Of a stretch of DNA of 64,000 nt, positions 27,182 through 35,891 are shown one piece after another. A program made the translations under genes and the position numbers. Below the pieces are notes generated by a model. That model did no database searches and was not told where the DNA came from. It worked only from the letters and a program-made list of their open reading frames with translations. The stretch is from the NCBI GenBank assembly GCA_036641395.1, contig JAVWEY010000001.1, forward strand, positions 62,001 to 126,000, in the 5' to 3' direction. The first letter of the stretch is position 1, and every line of letters starts with the position of its first letter. The stretch comes from JAVXTH01 sp036641395. Lineage in GTDB: Bacteria > Bacillota_I > Bacilli_A > Erysipelotrichales > Erysipelotrichaceae.

Positions 27182-27495
27182 AATTTATCACCTAATCTTT
27201 CATAAAGAGCGATGAATTCTTTTGTCATTTCAAACGCAATTTGTGAAGAACTAATATGACCTTCTGCATGAATCAACAATAAATCAATATTGAGTTCCTC
27301 ATCATTCGCCATCTTTCTTAACAATTGTGCATGTAATTTTTGAGCAATCAATAATTCATTTTTCGCTTCTTCAATTTTTTCATTACCTTTTACAAACTCT
27401 TTTTCTTTTACCAATGCCAATGCTTCATATGCAAAACTTCTAGAATTACCGCTATGAAGAATTAATTGAAACGATTCTTTTTCACAATTTACCAT
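27178..27495 (-). CDS. celC: PTS lactose/cellobiose-type EIIA
   Basis: The 105-residue helical protein carries the phosphorylated His in LLIHAEGHISSSQIAFEM (~75-82) and the helical FAYEALALVKEKEFVKG segment. First gene of the operon, with GGGAGG eight bases before the ATG and an inverted repeat about 60 bases upstream that is a likely LicR site. Confidence 0.92.
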   Translation of the reverse strand: MVNCEKESFQLILHSGNSRSFAYEALALVKEKEFVKGNEKIEEAKNELLIAQKLHAQLLRKMANDEELNIDLLLIHAEGHISSSQIAFEMTKEFIALYERLGDKL

Positions 27496-27553
27496 TCATA
27501 TTCCTCCCTTATGGCTTTATTATAAATAATCCTTGTTAAAAGATAAAATAATC

Positions 27554-27577
27554 ATTTACCGCTACAAAGCGGCAAAT
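27554..27577. promoter_or_regulatory. Inverted repeat upstream of the PTS operon (likely LicR-type operator)
   Basis: Arms ATTTACCGCT and AGCGGCAAAT (one mismatch) flank ACAA. It lies 59 bases upstream of the EIIA start, in the promoter region, and the local PRD regulator is the obvious candidate to bind it. Confidence 0.65.
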
Positions 27578-27633
27578 CATAAAAATAAACAAATATATTT
27601 TTATAAGCTTCACAAAGAACTTGTATAAACAAC

Positions 27634-27656
27634 AAAAAAAGATGATTTCTCATCTT
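27634..27656 (-). terminator. Terminator of the rnf operon
   Basis: AAGATGA / TCATCTT with a four-base loop followed by seven T on the minus strand, about 70 bases after the rnfB stop. Confidence 0.85.
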
Positions 27657-27724
27657 CTTTATAGGTACTAATAATGATCGTTCCAATTGAAATAACACCT
27701 TCAATTGTAAACTTAATTACTATT

Positions 27725-28033
27725 TTACGGTTTAACTTTTAGACAAACACCATTAGCATCTGGTGTCGTATTCAAATAATTTGAAATCGTAACCTTTGCT
27801 TCTGGTTTACTTGGTTTACACATACTTACCGTATCAACTTCCCCATCCACTAACGCTTGGGCAAGACCTGAACATCCTGCATAACCACAACCTCCACAAT
27901 TATATCCAGGTAATAATTCTGTTACTTTTTCAACTCGCTCATCAATTTCTACTTTTAGAAATTTATCAGCAATACCAAGACCTAATCCAAGTAATGCTCC
28001 TAAAATAACCATTACTACGACTGCTGTTAACAT
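27725..28033 (-). CDS. rnfB: RnfB, short form with only the four-Cys iron-sulfur domain
   Basis: The 102-residue protein has an N-terminal membrane helix (~residues 3-22) and one Fe-S domain, CGGCGYAGCSGLAQALVDG with the fourth Cys in SMCKP (CxxCxxxxCx16C). RnfB normally continues for 60-170 residues into further ferredoxin clusters that accept electrons from ferredoxin; here a stop comes right after VCLKVKP and the downstream DNA has no Cys motif in any frame. AAGGAAGCG precedes the ATG. Last gene of the operon. Confidence 0.88.
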   Translation of the reverse strand: MLTAVVVMVILGALLGLGLGIADKFLKVEIDERVEKVTELLPGYNCGGCGYAGCSGLAQALVDGEVDTVSMCKPSKPEAKVTISNYLNTTPDANGVCLKVKP

Positions 28034-28050
28034 AGTAAACGCTTCCTTTC

Positions 28051-28215
28051 TTAGATATTATTTGATGGATGATTTCCACATGCGGTATCGTGGCATCCTT
28101 TACAATCTGCTTTTATATGTTCACACCCTGGTGGAACTGGTGTTTTATGATTTAAATAATAAAGTAAACCATAAACGCCACCTAGGCATGCAAAGAGTAA
28201 AACGGCTGCTAACAT
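28051..28215 (-). CDS. Cys-rich membrane mini-protein in the rnf operon (54 aa)
   Basis: An unlisted frame of 54 residues between rnfA and rnfB. Its ATG overlaps the rnfA stop by one base (TAATG) and rnfB follows after 17 bases. Residues 1-21 (MLAAVLLFACLGGVYGLLYY) form one membrane helix; the rest has GCEHIKADCKGCHDTACGNH, with four Cys and three His, including CKGCH. The layout resembles small FeoB-associated Cys-rich membrane proteins. It could bind an Fe-S cluster or metal and assist the Rnf complex; CxxCH could in principle hold heme c, but no maturation system is seen here. Codon-by-codon open, with AT-rich flanks. Confidence 0.75.
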   Translation of the reverse strand: MLAAVLLFACLGGVYGLLYYLNHKTPVPPGCEHIKADCKGCHDTACGNHPSNNI

Positions 28216-28790
28216 TATACTAAACCTGCAAGTCCGCTAAAGGCAAGTGCCATAATACCAGCTACAATTAAGGCAATTGGATTACCTTTGAATGCAAGTG
28301 GTGTATTAGCGGCATCGAGGCGTTCACGAATCGTCGAGAAGATATATAATACCAAAGTGAAACCAATTGGAATCGCAAAGGAATACGTTAACATTTCAGA
28401 GAAAGTAAATCCTTGTTTAATATTTTCTAATGCAACATTTAAGACAACACAGTTTGTTGTGATAAGTGGTAAATAAACACCTAGTGCTTTATATAAAGAA
28501 GGCGATGTTTTCTTAATTACCATTTCCGTAAACTGTACTAAAGCAGCAATGACTAAAATAAAAGTTAATAAATCCATATATTCAATATGAAAACGAACTA
28601 ATATTTGATAATAAATAACATAAGTCGCTATCGATGCAACTACGACTACAAAGGTAACCGCAGCACCCATTCCAACAGCACTACTAGATTTCTTTGAAAC
28701 TCCCATGAAGGGACACATGCCTAAAAATTGATTTAAGATAACATTATTAATCAATACGGCTGTGATAAACATCGTAAATAAATGTTCCAT
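28215..28790 (-). CDS. rnfA: Rnf complex subunit RnfA
   Basis: The 191-residue protein has six membrane helices and the RnfA/NqrE signature NNVILNQFLGMCPFMGVSKK and TNCVVLNVALENI, each with the Cys that hold the intramembrane [2Fe-2S] cluster. Rnf couples electron flow from reduced ferredoxin to NAD+ with ion export. It overlaps rnfE by one base. Confidence 0.97.
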   Translation of the reverse strand: MEHLFTMFITAVLINNVILNQFLGMCPFMGVSKKSSSAVGMGAAVTFVVVVASIATYVIYYQILVRFHIEYMDLLTFILVIAALVQFTEMVIKKTSPSLYKALGVYLPLITTNCVVLNVALENIKQGFTFSEMLTYSFAIPIGFTLVLYIFSTIRERLDAANTPLAFKGNPIALIVAGIMALAFSGLAGLV

Positions 28791-29458
28791 TATTTAGCCT
28801 CCTTCACTTGTTTTTGAGCGGCTTTTTCTTTGGCAGCAAGTGAATTTTTATAAGCTGCAAGTCCTCCCGCAATTAATGCGAACGTAAAGAAAGCACCAAG
28901 TGGTTGTGAGAATACCGGAATAATATAATCGGTTGGGATAATTTTGATTGAAAAGATCATTTGTTCAATATTAAATGGATTCGCAAAACTTAAGATTCCA
29001 GTACTTAAAATTTGTCGAATGATAGCAATTGCAGTTACCGCAAATGTATAACCAAGTCCCATTCCTAATCCATCTAATGCGGAATCAAAAATTGAGTTCT
29101 TACTTGCAAAGGCTTCTGCTCTTCCTAAAATAATACAGTTAACTACAATCAAAGGAATAAAAACACCAAGGGCTGTATCTAAACTAGGTGTATAAGCCTT
29201 AATCAACATCTGAATTACTTTTACTAATGCCGCAATGATAACAATATAAACAGGAATACGTATTTCATTCGGTGTAATATTACGAATTGCAGATATCATT
29301 ACATTTGATAGAATCAAAACAACGATAACGGCAACTCCCATACCAATTGCATTATTTAAAGTAGTTGAAATAGCTAATGTTGAACAAAGACCAAGATAAA
29401 GTGAGAATACCGGATTTTCACGAATGAAACCGGCTGTGAAATTTTTCATACGGTTCAT
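28790..29458 (-). CDS. rnfE: Rnf complex subunit RnfE
   Basis: The 222-residue membrane protein is homologous to RnfA in an inverted arrangement. LGLCSTLAISTTLNNAIGMG and LIVVNCIILGRAEAFASKN contain the paired cluster Cys. The C-terminus is a short Lys-rich tail. AGGAGGGGAAAGAC precedes the ATG; 12 bases separate it from rnfG. Confidence 0.97.
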   Translation of the reverse strand: MNRMKNFTAGFIRENPVFSLYLGLCSTLAISTTLNNAIGMGVAVIVVLILSNVMISAIRNITPNEIRIPVYIVIIAALVKVIQMLIKAYTPSLDTALGVFIPLIVVNCIILGRAEAFASKNSIFDSALDGLGMGLGYTFAVTAIAIIRQILSTGILSFANPFNIEQMIFSIKIIPTDYIIPVFSQPLGAFFTFALIAGGLAAYKNSLAAKEKAAQKQVKEAK

Positions 29459-29470
29459 GTCTTTCCCCTC

Positions 29471-29971
29471 CTATTTCAAGTTCTGCGAATAATAAGTCGC
29501 AGCTTCATGGATTCCATCAACAATCGGTTTTGAAGAAATGGTTGCTCCTGAAATCACATCCAGTTTATCTTCTGCTTTTTTATCTAATAAAGAATCTTTA
29601 AATTCTGAATCGCCAACTTTAGATCCAATTCCTGAAGTATCACCATTAGATTCAACCACAAAGTTTACAATTTTTTTATCAGAATCAAGAGCAACTAAGA
29701 ATACCGTACCATCTTTATAACCAGTAACTCTCATCTTAAAGATATATAAGTCACCAGTCTTAAATATCTTTTCAATTGTTTTTGACTTTTTAACTTCAAC
29801 TGGTGTGAAGTCATTTACATCTGGAAACATTTTTTCTAAATTTGCTTTTTCCGCAATCATTGCATTCTTATTAATAATTGGTAAAGTTAACTCATTTGCA
29901 TAAGCTAAAGCTCCTCCTGCAATTGCTGAAATTAAAGCTAAGAAAATTGTTAAATGAAGTATTTTTTTCAT
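29471..29971 (-). CDS. rnfG: Rnf complex subunit RnfG (covalent FMN)
   Basis: The 166-residue protein has one N-terminal membrane helix and an extracellular FMN-binding domain with DVISGATISSKPIVDGI, where the Thr of SGAT is the FMN attachment site used by ApbE. AGGAGG precedes the ATG. Confidence 0.95.
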   Translation of the reverse strand: MKKILHLTIFLALISAIAGGALAYANELTLPIINKNAMIAEKANLEKMFPDVNDFTPVEVKKSKTIEKIFKTGDLYIFKMRVTGYKDGTVFLVALDSDKKIVNFVVESNGDTSGIGSKVGDSEFKDSLLDKKAEDKLDVISGATISSKPIVDGIHEAATYYSQNLK

Positions 29972-29982
29972 AACATCGCCTC

Positions 29983-31491
29983 CTAATATCCCAACGTTTT
30001 ACGTACTTCAATAATCGCACGTAACGTTGATTTGGAAGAGTAGGTAGCACCACTTACTGCATCATTAACTTCCATTTTAAAGTCATCGGATAATTTAACA
30101 CCAATAAATTGTTTTAAGAAACTTTCATCAAGAATCTTATCGCCAATCCATTCCGTATCTTTCATCACCGTAACTTTAACTGATTTTATACTTTGATCAT
30201 TATTATTGATCGTAATCGCAAACTGATTTGGTTCACTTGGATGATCATAACCTTCCATCTTAGGTCCTTCAACACTAGCAAAGCCTTGTGATGTGACTAA
30301 ATAAGTTGTTGTTCCATCCCCATTATCGCTAGTTGAATCAATTTGTGCTTGTAGAGTGTTGGTATACTCATCTTGAAGCGTAATCATCATCGCTGGTTTA
30401 CTCTCTTCAACAGCCGCTTTCGCTGGTTCAATCGTACTTGCTGCAAGAATTGTTGTACCAATTCCAAGAAGTGCGACTACCCCAAAGATAAGTCCAGCTT
30501 TTTTACGATTACGTAATTGATTTCCATCTAAAGCTTTTTCAATCATTGGTGTTAACATATTCATAATTAAGATAGAGAATAAAACTCCTTCTGGATAATT
30601 TGCTTTAATACGGATTAATACCGTAATGATGGCAGCCCCAATCGCAAAGATATTACGACCAGCAGCACTAGTTGGAGAAGTTACAGGATCCGTTAACATA
30701 AACACCGCTCCAAAGAATACACCACCACTTAAGATATGGAATAAAGCATAAGGTAACCAATTACTCATTCCCGTTGATAAGCCAATGATGCAAGCTAATA
30801 CAAAGACACTACCAATATATAAAGCAGGAACACGCCAATCAATTACTTTACGAATGGCAAGTACAATTCCTACAATTAGTAATAATAACGCACTTGTTTC
30901 ACCTAATGCTCCAGCATACCAACCAGTGAACATTTGGGTCAAGCCACCAACGCCCTGTAACATTTGATCAAATAAAGCAGGATCAACTGGTAACCAGTTA
31001 TAAGTAGTTGCCATTAAGGTTGTTGGCGTAACACCAGTAATAACATCCGTGCTCGCTGTGGCAAACGCTAAGAAAATAACGGCTCTACCAAAAGCTGCTG
31101 GATTGAAGATATTCTGACCAAAACCACCAAAGATTAACTTTCCAAAAAACAAAGCAAAGAAAGTTGCAACACCTAAAGCATAGGGAGTGATATTCACACT
31201 ACACATTAGCGTTAAAATAATAGCAGTAACAAGTCCTCCACCTTGAAAGATGGACTTAACAATATTTTGTTTTGTAAAATAAGCATAAGCACCTTCCGTA
31301 ACAATCGCAACTCCAATTGAAGTCGCCATTAATATTAAGCACTGAACCATTTTACTCATATCATAACGAGTATAATAGAAATATAATGAAAACGCATAAA
31401 CGATTAATAAACCAATCGTTAATTCTGCCATAATATTCTTAGTTTGTTTCTTTTGGTGAAGGTTAGGTGATGCACTAAATGTAAATTTCAT
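29983..31491 (-). CDS. rnfD: RnfD fused to an extra FMN-binding domain
   Basis: The 502-residue protein is about 180 longer than usual RnfD. Residues ~1-350 are the polytopic RnfD/NqrB core with FGGFGQNIFNPAAFGRA and TGVTPTTL, the usual flavin-attachment segment. After the last helix (~340-360) an extracytoplasmic domain ends in VSGATYSSKSTLRAIIEVRK, a second ApbE-type SGAT site, so the protein probably carries two covalent FMN. GGGAGG is 8 nt before the ATG at 31491; a start two codons earlier would crowd it. Confidence 0.95.
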   Translation of the reverse strand: MKFTFSASPNLHQKKQTKNIMAELTIGLLIVYAFSLYFYYTRYDMSKMVQCLILMATSIGVAIVTEGAYAYFTKQNIVKSIFQGGGLVTAIILTLMCSVNITPYALGVATFFALFFGKLIFGGFGQNIFNPAAFGRAVIFLAFATASTDVITGVTPTTLMATTYNWLPVDPALFDQMLQGVGGLTQMFTGWYAGALGETSALLLLIVGIVLAIRKVIDWRVPALYIGSVFVLACIIGLSTGMSNWLPYALFHILSGGVFFGAVFMLTDPVTSPTSAAGRNIFAIGAAIITVLIRIKANYPEGVLFSILIMNMLTPMIEKALDGNQLRNRKKAGLIFGVVALLGIGTTILAASTIEPAKAAVEESKPAMMITLQDEYTNTLQAQIDSTSDNGDGTTTYLVTSQGFASVEGPKMEGYDHPSEPNQFAITINNNDQSIKSVKVTVMKDTEWIGDKILDESFLKQFIGVKLSDDFKMEVNDAVSGATYSSKSTLRAIIEVRKTLGY

Positions 31492-31505
31492 ATCCATAAC
31501 CTCCC

Positions 31506-32807
31506 TTACTTCTTCATTAACGCTAATTGGCGTTTTACTTTACGTACATTTTCAGTTACATCTAAATAAGATGGACAAACATAAGTACAAAGTCCACATT
31601 CCATACATTCATCGGCACATAAACGTTTCATCATATCTTTGTCATTCGCTTTTAATGCTTGAGCAATTCTCACTGGTTGTAAGCCAACTGGACAGTGATC
31701 ACTACAACTACCACAACGCAGACAACTCATTGAGTCATATACAACTGTTTTTAATACGGTAATTGCATTACTAGAGCGATCAATTACAAACTTATCGTTT
31801 ACAATTGTTTTACCCATCATTGGTCCACCAGCAATTAATTTAACATCTTCACTACTATATCCACCAAATGCAGCAATGACTTCACTTACGGGAGTGCCGA
31901 CACGAACTATTGCATTTCCTGGATTTTTAACTCCAGTACCAGAAACCGTAATCATTCGCTCACAAATTGGCATACCACTCGTAAGTGCATGACCAAAGGC
32001 AATCGCAGTTGATGCATTATTTACAATAATGCCTACTTCACTTGGTAATTTATCATAATCTTTCTTCGTAATAAAGCGAACCATTGCTTTTTCCCAACCC
32101 ATCGGATAGGCATCCGGTACAAGGGCAATTTCAATATTCTTTTCATTACTTAAAGCATTGCTTACAAATTCAATTAAATCTTTCTTTGTTTTCTTAATAG
32201 CAATTTTACAAGTATTGGCATTTGCCATCTTCATCATTGCCTTAATACCAACCATCATTTCATCATAATATTGCTTAATCATTTTATAATCAGAAGTAAT
32301 ATAAGGTTCACATTCAACTGCATTAATTAAAATTGTTTCAATTGGTGCATTTCCTTTATACTTAATATAAGTAGGAAAACCTGCTCCTCCTAATCCAATA
32401 ATTCCTGCATTTTTCATAAAATCAACCAATGCTTCTTTTGAAGCCAATGTGTAATCAATTGGATCAAATGATTGAATCATTTCATCTTTACCATCATTTT
32501 CAATAACTAAATGATCAATCTGTTTTAAACTTGAATGCATCATCTTTTGAACCCCTTTTACCGTGCCTGAAACACTAGCATAAAGTGGAACTATCATTCG
32601 ATCGTTGCATTGTGCAATTTTAGTACCGATTGCTACATGATCACCTTCATTAACTAAAACATCAAAGTTTAGCGAATGTCCGGCATAAAGCGGAATAAAA
32701 ACTTGTGATGAATTTTTCAATTCAAGGACTTCACTTGTCAAACTCATTTCTTTATGACCTTCAATATGTTGTCGCATTTTACCCATAAACAATGACATCA
32801 CACTCAT
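31506..32807 (-). CDS. rnfC: Rnf complex subunit RnfC
   Basis: The 433-residue peripheral subunit has an NADH/FMN-binding region (GIIGLGGAGFPTYIKY, NAVECEPYITSD) and two [4Fe-4S] motifs CLRCGSCSDHCPVG and CMECGLCTYVCPS near the C-terminus. It passes electrons to NAD+. A start at the fourth codon (ATG 32798) is also possible given AAGG spacing. First gene of rnfCDGE-A-(mini)-B. Confidence 0.96.
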   Translation of the reverse strand: MSVMSLFMGKMRQHIEGHKEMSLTSEVLELKNSSQVFIPLYAGHSLNFDVLVNEGDHVAIGTKIAQCNDRMIVPLYASVSGTVKGVQKMMHSSLKQIDHLVIENDGKDEMIQSFDPIDYTLASKEALVDFMKNAGIIGLGGAGFPTYIKYKGNAPIETILINAVECEPYITSDYKMIKQYYDEMMVGIKAMMKMANANTCKIAIKKTKKDLIEFVSNALSNEKNIEIALVPDAYPMGWEKAMVRFITKKDYDKLPSEVGIIVNNASTAIAFGHALTSGMPICERMITVSGTGVKNPGNAIVRVGTPVSEVIAAFGGYSSEDVKLIAGGPMMGKTIVNDKFVIDRSSNAITVLKTVVYDSMSCLRCGSCSDHCPVGLQPVRIAQALKANDKDMMKRLCADECMECGLCTYVCPSYLDVTENVRKVKRQLALMKK

Positions 32808-32817
32808 CCTTCCTTTC

Positions 32818-32839
32818 TTTAGACTACTAATTGTCTAAA
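32818..32839. promoter_or_regulatory. Inverted repeat in the rnfC leader
   Basis: TTTAGAC and GTCTAAA separated by 8 bases, between the predicted transcription start and the rnfC ribosome site. Could be an operator or an RNA hairpin. Confidence 0.5.
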
Positions 32840-32860
32840 AATACTCTCAATAGCGTACTT

Positions 32861-32908
32861 ATTATAGCATTATCTATTACGTTTAAAAAGAAATAATTAC
32901 ATTATTTC
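32861..32908 (-). promoter_or_regulatory. rnf promoter with a GAAATAAT palindrome
   Basis: A TATAAT -10 (plus 32861-32866) lies upstream of rnfC. The perfect inverted repeat GAAATAAT-TAC-ATTATTTC (32890-32908) covers the -35 region, between the divergent rnf and apbE genes, and may be a shared redox-responsive operator. Confidence 0.55.
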
Positions 32909-32999
32909 ACACCAAATTAAGGATATTATGTCATTTTAATCCAATTTTTGGATCGATTAAAATTAAGTAAATCAATGGATAAGAGCAAAATAATTATGG

Positions 33000-33005
33000 T
33001 ATAAT
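33000..33005 (+). promoter_or_regulatory. Extended -10 of apbE
   Basis: TGGTATAAT with the ATG only 17 bases after it, so the leader is very short. Confidence 0.6.
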
Positions 33006-33021
33006 AAACCCGGTGATAAAG

Positions 33022-34137
33022 ATGAAATACATAAAATTATTAATGATTAGCCTACTTTTATTGACAGGATGTTCTTCAAAAAGTGATGCTTTAAATAAGT
33101 ATGATGCAACGACAACTACTTCAGGGTTTGATACCTTTATAACGCTTATTGCCTATACAAAAGATAAAGATAAATTTGATAATTATTTTGAACAACTAAA
33201 AAAAGACTTTACTTATTATAATCAATTATTTGACAAATATAATGATTATAAAGGTATTGCCAATGTTAAAACAATTAATGATAATGCCGGAATTAAGCCA
33301 GTAAAAGTTAACAAAGAATTAATTAACATGATCGAATTATCGAAAGAATATTATGAATTAACTAATCATCAATTTGATATTACTTTAGGCCCAGTATTAA
33401 ATCTTTGGCACGATGCACGTGAACAAGGTATTAAGGCAAATGAAGAAGGAAAAGAAACAACCGTTCCAAGCATTGAAGCCTTACAACTTGCGAAACAAAT
33501 CGATGGTTATGATTTAATCGAAATAAATAAAAAAGAATCAACTGTTTTTCTTAATAAAGAAGGTGCTTCCATCGATGTTGGTGCAATTGCGAAGGGATAT
33601 GCTGCTGAGCAAGTTGCAATTAAACTAGAAAAGAACGGCTTAAAACACGCCATTATTAATGCTGGAGGCAATGTTCGAATTATCGGTAGTAAACCTAGTA
33701 GTGATGCATGGAGTGTTGGCATTGAAATTCCAAACAAAAAATCAATGACCTCAGATTCTCTAGCAAGCATTCATTTATCAAAAAGTTCATCCTTTGTAAC
33801 GAGTGGTGATTATCAAAGATATTATTTACACGAAGGTAAAATGATGCATCATATTATTGATCCATCTACCTTACAGCCAGCAAGACATGCTCGTAGTGTT
33901 ACCGTTATATGTGAAAATAGTGGAATTGGTGATGCCTTATCTACCTCACTATTCACGATGAGTTATGAAGATGGTATCAAATTAATTGATACCTTAAAAA
34001 AGCAAGGAATACAAGTTGATGCAGTATGGTTATATGATAAAAACGTTCCTGCACCAAGTGGTGTTAAAACCCATAAAGTATTGGATTATGACATCGTCAT
34101 AACCGATGGTTTAAAAGATATAATTACTTTTAAATAA
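33022..34137 (+). CDS. apbE: FAD:protein FMN transferase
   Basis: The 371-residue lipoprotein (LLLTGCSSK lipobox) transfers FMN from FAD to the Thr of SGAT sites, here on RnfG and RnfD. Motifs HQFDITLGPVLNLW, SIDVGAIAKGYAAE, HAIINAGGNVRIIG and HHIIDPSTLQPA with metal-binding residues are intact. GGTGAT precedes the ATG at 33022; the GTG at 33013 is not preferred. Its divergent placement next to rnf gives the complex its maturation enzyme. Confidence 0.95.
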   Translation: MKYIKLLMISLLLLTGCSSKSDALNKYDATTTTSGFDTFITLIAYTKDKDKFDNYFEQLKKDFTYYNQLFDKYNDYKGIANVKTINDNAGIKPVKVNKELINMIELSKEYYELTNHQFDITLGPVLNLWHDAREQGIKANEEGKETTVPSIEALQLAKQIDGYDLIEINKKESTVFLNKEGASIDVGAIAKGYAAEQVAIKLEKNGLKHAIINAGGNVRIIGSKPSSDAWSVGIEIPNKKSMTSDSLASIHLSKSSSFVTSGDYQRYYLHEGKMMHHIIDPSTLQPARHARSVTVICENSGIGDALSTSLFTMSYEDGIKLIDTLKKQGIQVDAVWLYDKNVPAPSGVKTHKVLDYDIVITDGLKDIITFK

Positions 34138-34141
34138 AAGA

Positions 34142-34178
34142 AAACGGTATGCAATGTGCTTACCGTTTATTTTTTTAT
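34142..34178. terminator. Bidirectional terminator between apbE and pgi
   Basis: AAACGGTA / TACCGTTT with an 11-base loop, T-run after it on the plus strand and a T-rich run on the minus strand. Confidence 0.8.
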
Positions 34179-35446
34179 TTACCTAATAAGGCAAACATAT
34201 TCTTTTTATATACTTCAACGCCTGGTTGATTAAATGGATTCACATCAATCAAATAACCACTCATGGCAATTGCTTTAAAGAAGAAATAGATAATATAACC
34301 AAAACTTTCTTCGCCCATGTCTGGAATGCTAATTAATAAGTTAGGAACACCACCCGTTATTTCATGGGCTTTTAATGTACCTTTACAAGCCATTTTATTA
34401 ACCCAATGAATATCTTTACCAGCAAGGTAATTCATACCATCTGCATTTTCATCATCACTTGGGAAAATCATATTCAAAGAAGGTTGTTCAACTAAGATCA
34501 ATGTTTCAAATAACATTTTCTTTCCATCTTGAATAAATTGACCTAATGAATGTAAATCCGTTGAAAAATTTGCACTACAAGGTAATACACCTTTTCCATC
34601 TTTTCCTTCACTCTCTCCAAACAACTGTTTCCACCATTCAGCAAAGGATGACATTTGACTTTCATAACTAACTAACATCTCTGCATCTTTTCCCTGATTC
34701 TCTAAAATACGACGAGCAACTGCATAAGCATAAGCAGCATTTTTATCTAAGTCCGCTGTATTTAAATCATAATAAGCTTTCTCAATTCCCTTCATAATCT
34801 TATTAATATCAATACCAGCAACGGCAATTGGTAATAATCCAACCGCTGTCATAACTGAGAATCGACCACCAATATCATCAGGAATACCAAATTGTTCATA
34901 CCCTTTTTTATCAGCTATATCTTTTAATGTACCTTTGTTTTTATCCGTTGTTGCATAAATACGACGATTTGCTTCTGCTTCTCCGTATTTCTTTTCCATA
35001 AATTGTTTAATTAAACGAAATGCTAATGCTGTCTCTGTTGTTGTTCCTGATTTAGAAATAACATTTAATACAACCTCTTTATCTTCAATATAATTCATTA
35101 CTTGCGCAATATAAGTGGAAGAAAAAGTGTTTCCAATATAAATTATTTCAGGTGTTTTTTTACTATATAATCCATTTATCATTTCAATTGCAGCACGTGC
35201 CCCAAGATAAGAACCACCAATTCCACAAACTAAAAATACATCACATTTGTTTTGAATTTCTTTTGCACATGTTTGAATTCTTGCGAATTCTTCTTTATCA
35301 TAATTAAGTGGCCAATCAACCCAACCAACGTAATCATTTCCTTTTCCACTTTTCTGATGCAATTGCTCATGGCATTTATTTACTGCCTCTTGATAATCAT
35401 TAATATTCTCTTTTAAACCAGCATGTGTTACATCAAACTTAATCAT
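34175..35446 (-). CDS. pgi: Glucose-6-phosphate isomerase
   Basis: The 423-residue glycolytic enzyme interconverts glucose- and fructose-6-phosphate. SKSGTTTETA, DDIGGRFSVMTAVGLLPIAV and the GVLPCSANFSTDLHSLGQF segment carry the family signatures with the catalytic His. It is a few tens of residues shorter than usual bacillar Pgi but complete. Its ATG overlaps the S1-protein stop. Confidence 0.97.
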   Translation of the reverse strand: MIKFDVTHAGLKENINDYQEAVNKCHEQLHQKSGKGNDYVGWVDWPLNYDKEEFARIQTCAKEIQNKCDVFLVCGIGGSYLGARAAIEMINGLYSKKTPEIIYIGNTFSSTYIAQVMNYIEDKEVVLNVISKSGTTTETALAFRLIKQFMEKKYGEAEANRRIYATTDKNKGTLKDIADKKGYEQFGIPDDIGGRFSVMTAVGLLPIAVAGIDINKIMKGIEKAYYDLNTADLDKNAAYAYAVARRILENQGKDAEMLVSYESQMSSFAEWWKQLFGESEGKDGKGVLPCSANFSTDLHSLGQFIQDGKKMLFETLILVEQPSLNMIFPSDDENADGMNYLAGKDIHWVNKMACKGTLKAHEITGGVPNLLISIPDMGEESFGYIIYFFFKAIAMSGYLIDVNPFNQPGVEVYKKNMFALLGK

Positions 35447-35799
35447 TGTATATCCTCCTTCAGGGCTTGTTTAATCCATTCATTCAAATGCTGTTCCAGT
35501 GTTGAAAAACCAATTGTCATTTCTTCTACTTTATAATTACGTAGATCACGACGACTTCTTTTTGCCTTTGGTTGAATTGCTTTTAGCGATAATTTTAAGT
35601 GTTCATCACTAACATCTAAAACTTTAACACGAACTTTTTCATGTAATTTCACGAAGTTAGCTACTTCCCTAACGTAACCACTTGATATCTCTGAAATGTG
35701 AATCAAGCCATTATGTTGCTCATCCAAATGAACAAATGCACCATAAGGTTGTATTCCCGTTATGACTCCTTCAACGATATCACCAACATGATAATGCAT
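35443..35799 (-). CDS. S1-domain RNA-binding protein (CvfD/YugI-like)
   Basis: The 118-residue protein is one S1 domain (VGDIVEGVITGIQPYGAFVH, LIHISEISSGYV) plus a basic tail. B. subtilis also has yugI near pgi. The start at 35799 has AGAGGTG eight bases upstream, and an extended -10 TGGTATAAT (35833-35825) lies upstream, which excludes a longer N-terminus. Related proteins bind ribosomes. Confidence 0.85.
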   Translation of the reverse strand: MHYHVGDIVEGVITGIQPYGAFVHLDEQHNGLIHISEISSGYVREVANFVKLHEKVRVKVLDVSDEHLKLSLKAIQPKAKRSRRDLRNYKVEEMTIGFSTLEQHLNEWIKQALKEDIQ

Positions 35800-35891
35800 A
35801 CATGAATCACCTCTTTCGTTGTATATTATACCATATTTCCCCGCTGGTTGTGCTATAATAATTATGCTTAAGATAAGTTTAGGAGGCAATT

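Noticed and set aside
27630..27725. Frameshifted ferredoxin tail of rnfB
   Set aside because: No Cys-rich frame exists between the rnfB stop and the terminator.
28051..28215. Cys-rich mini-protein as a c-type cytochrome
   Set aside because: CxxCH occurs once in a tiny protein with other Cys and no maturation genes are visible; metal or Fe-S binding is more likely.
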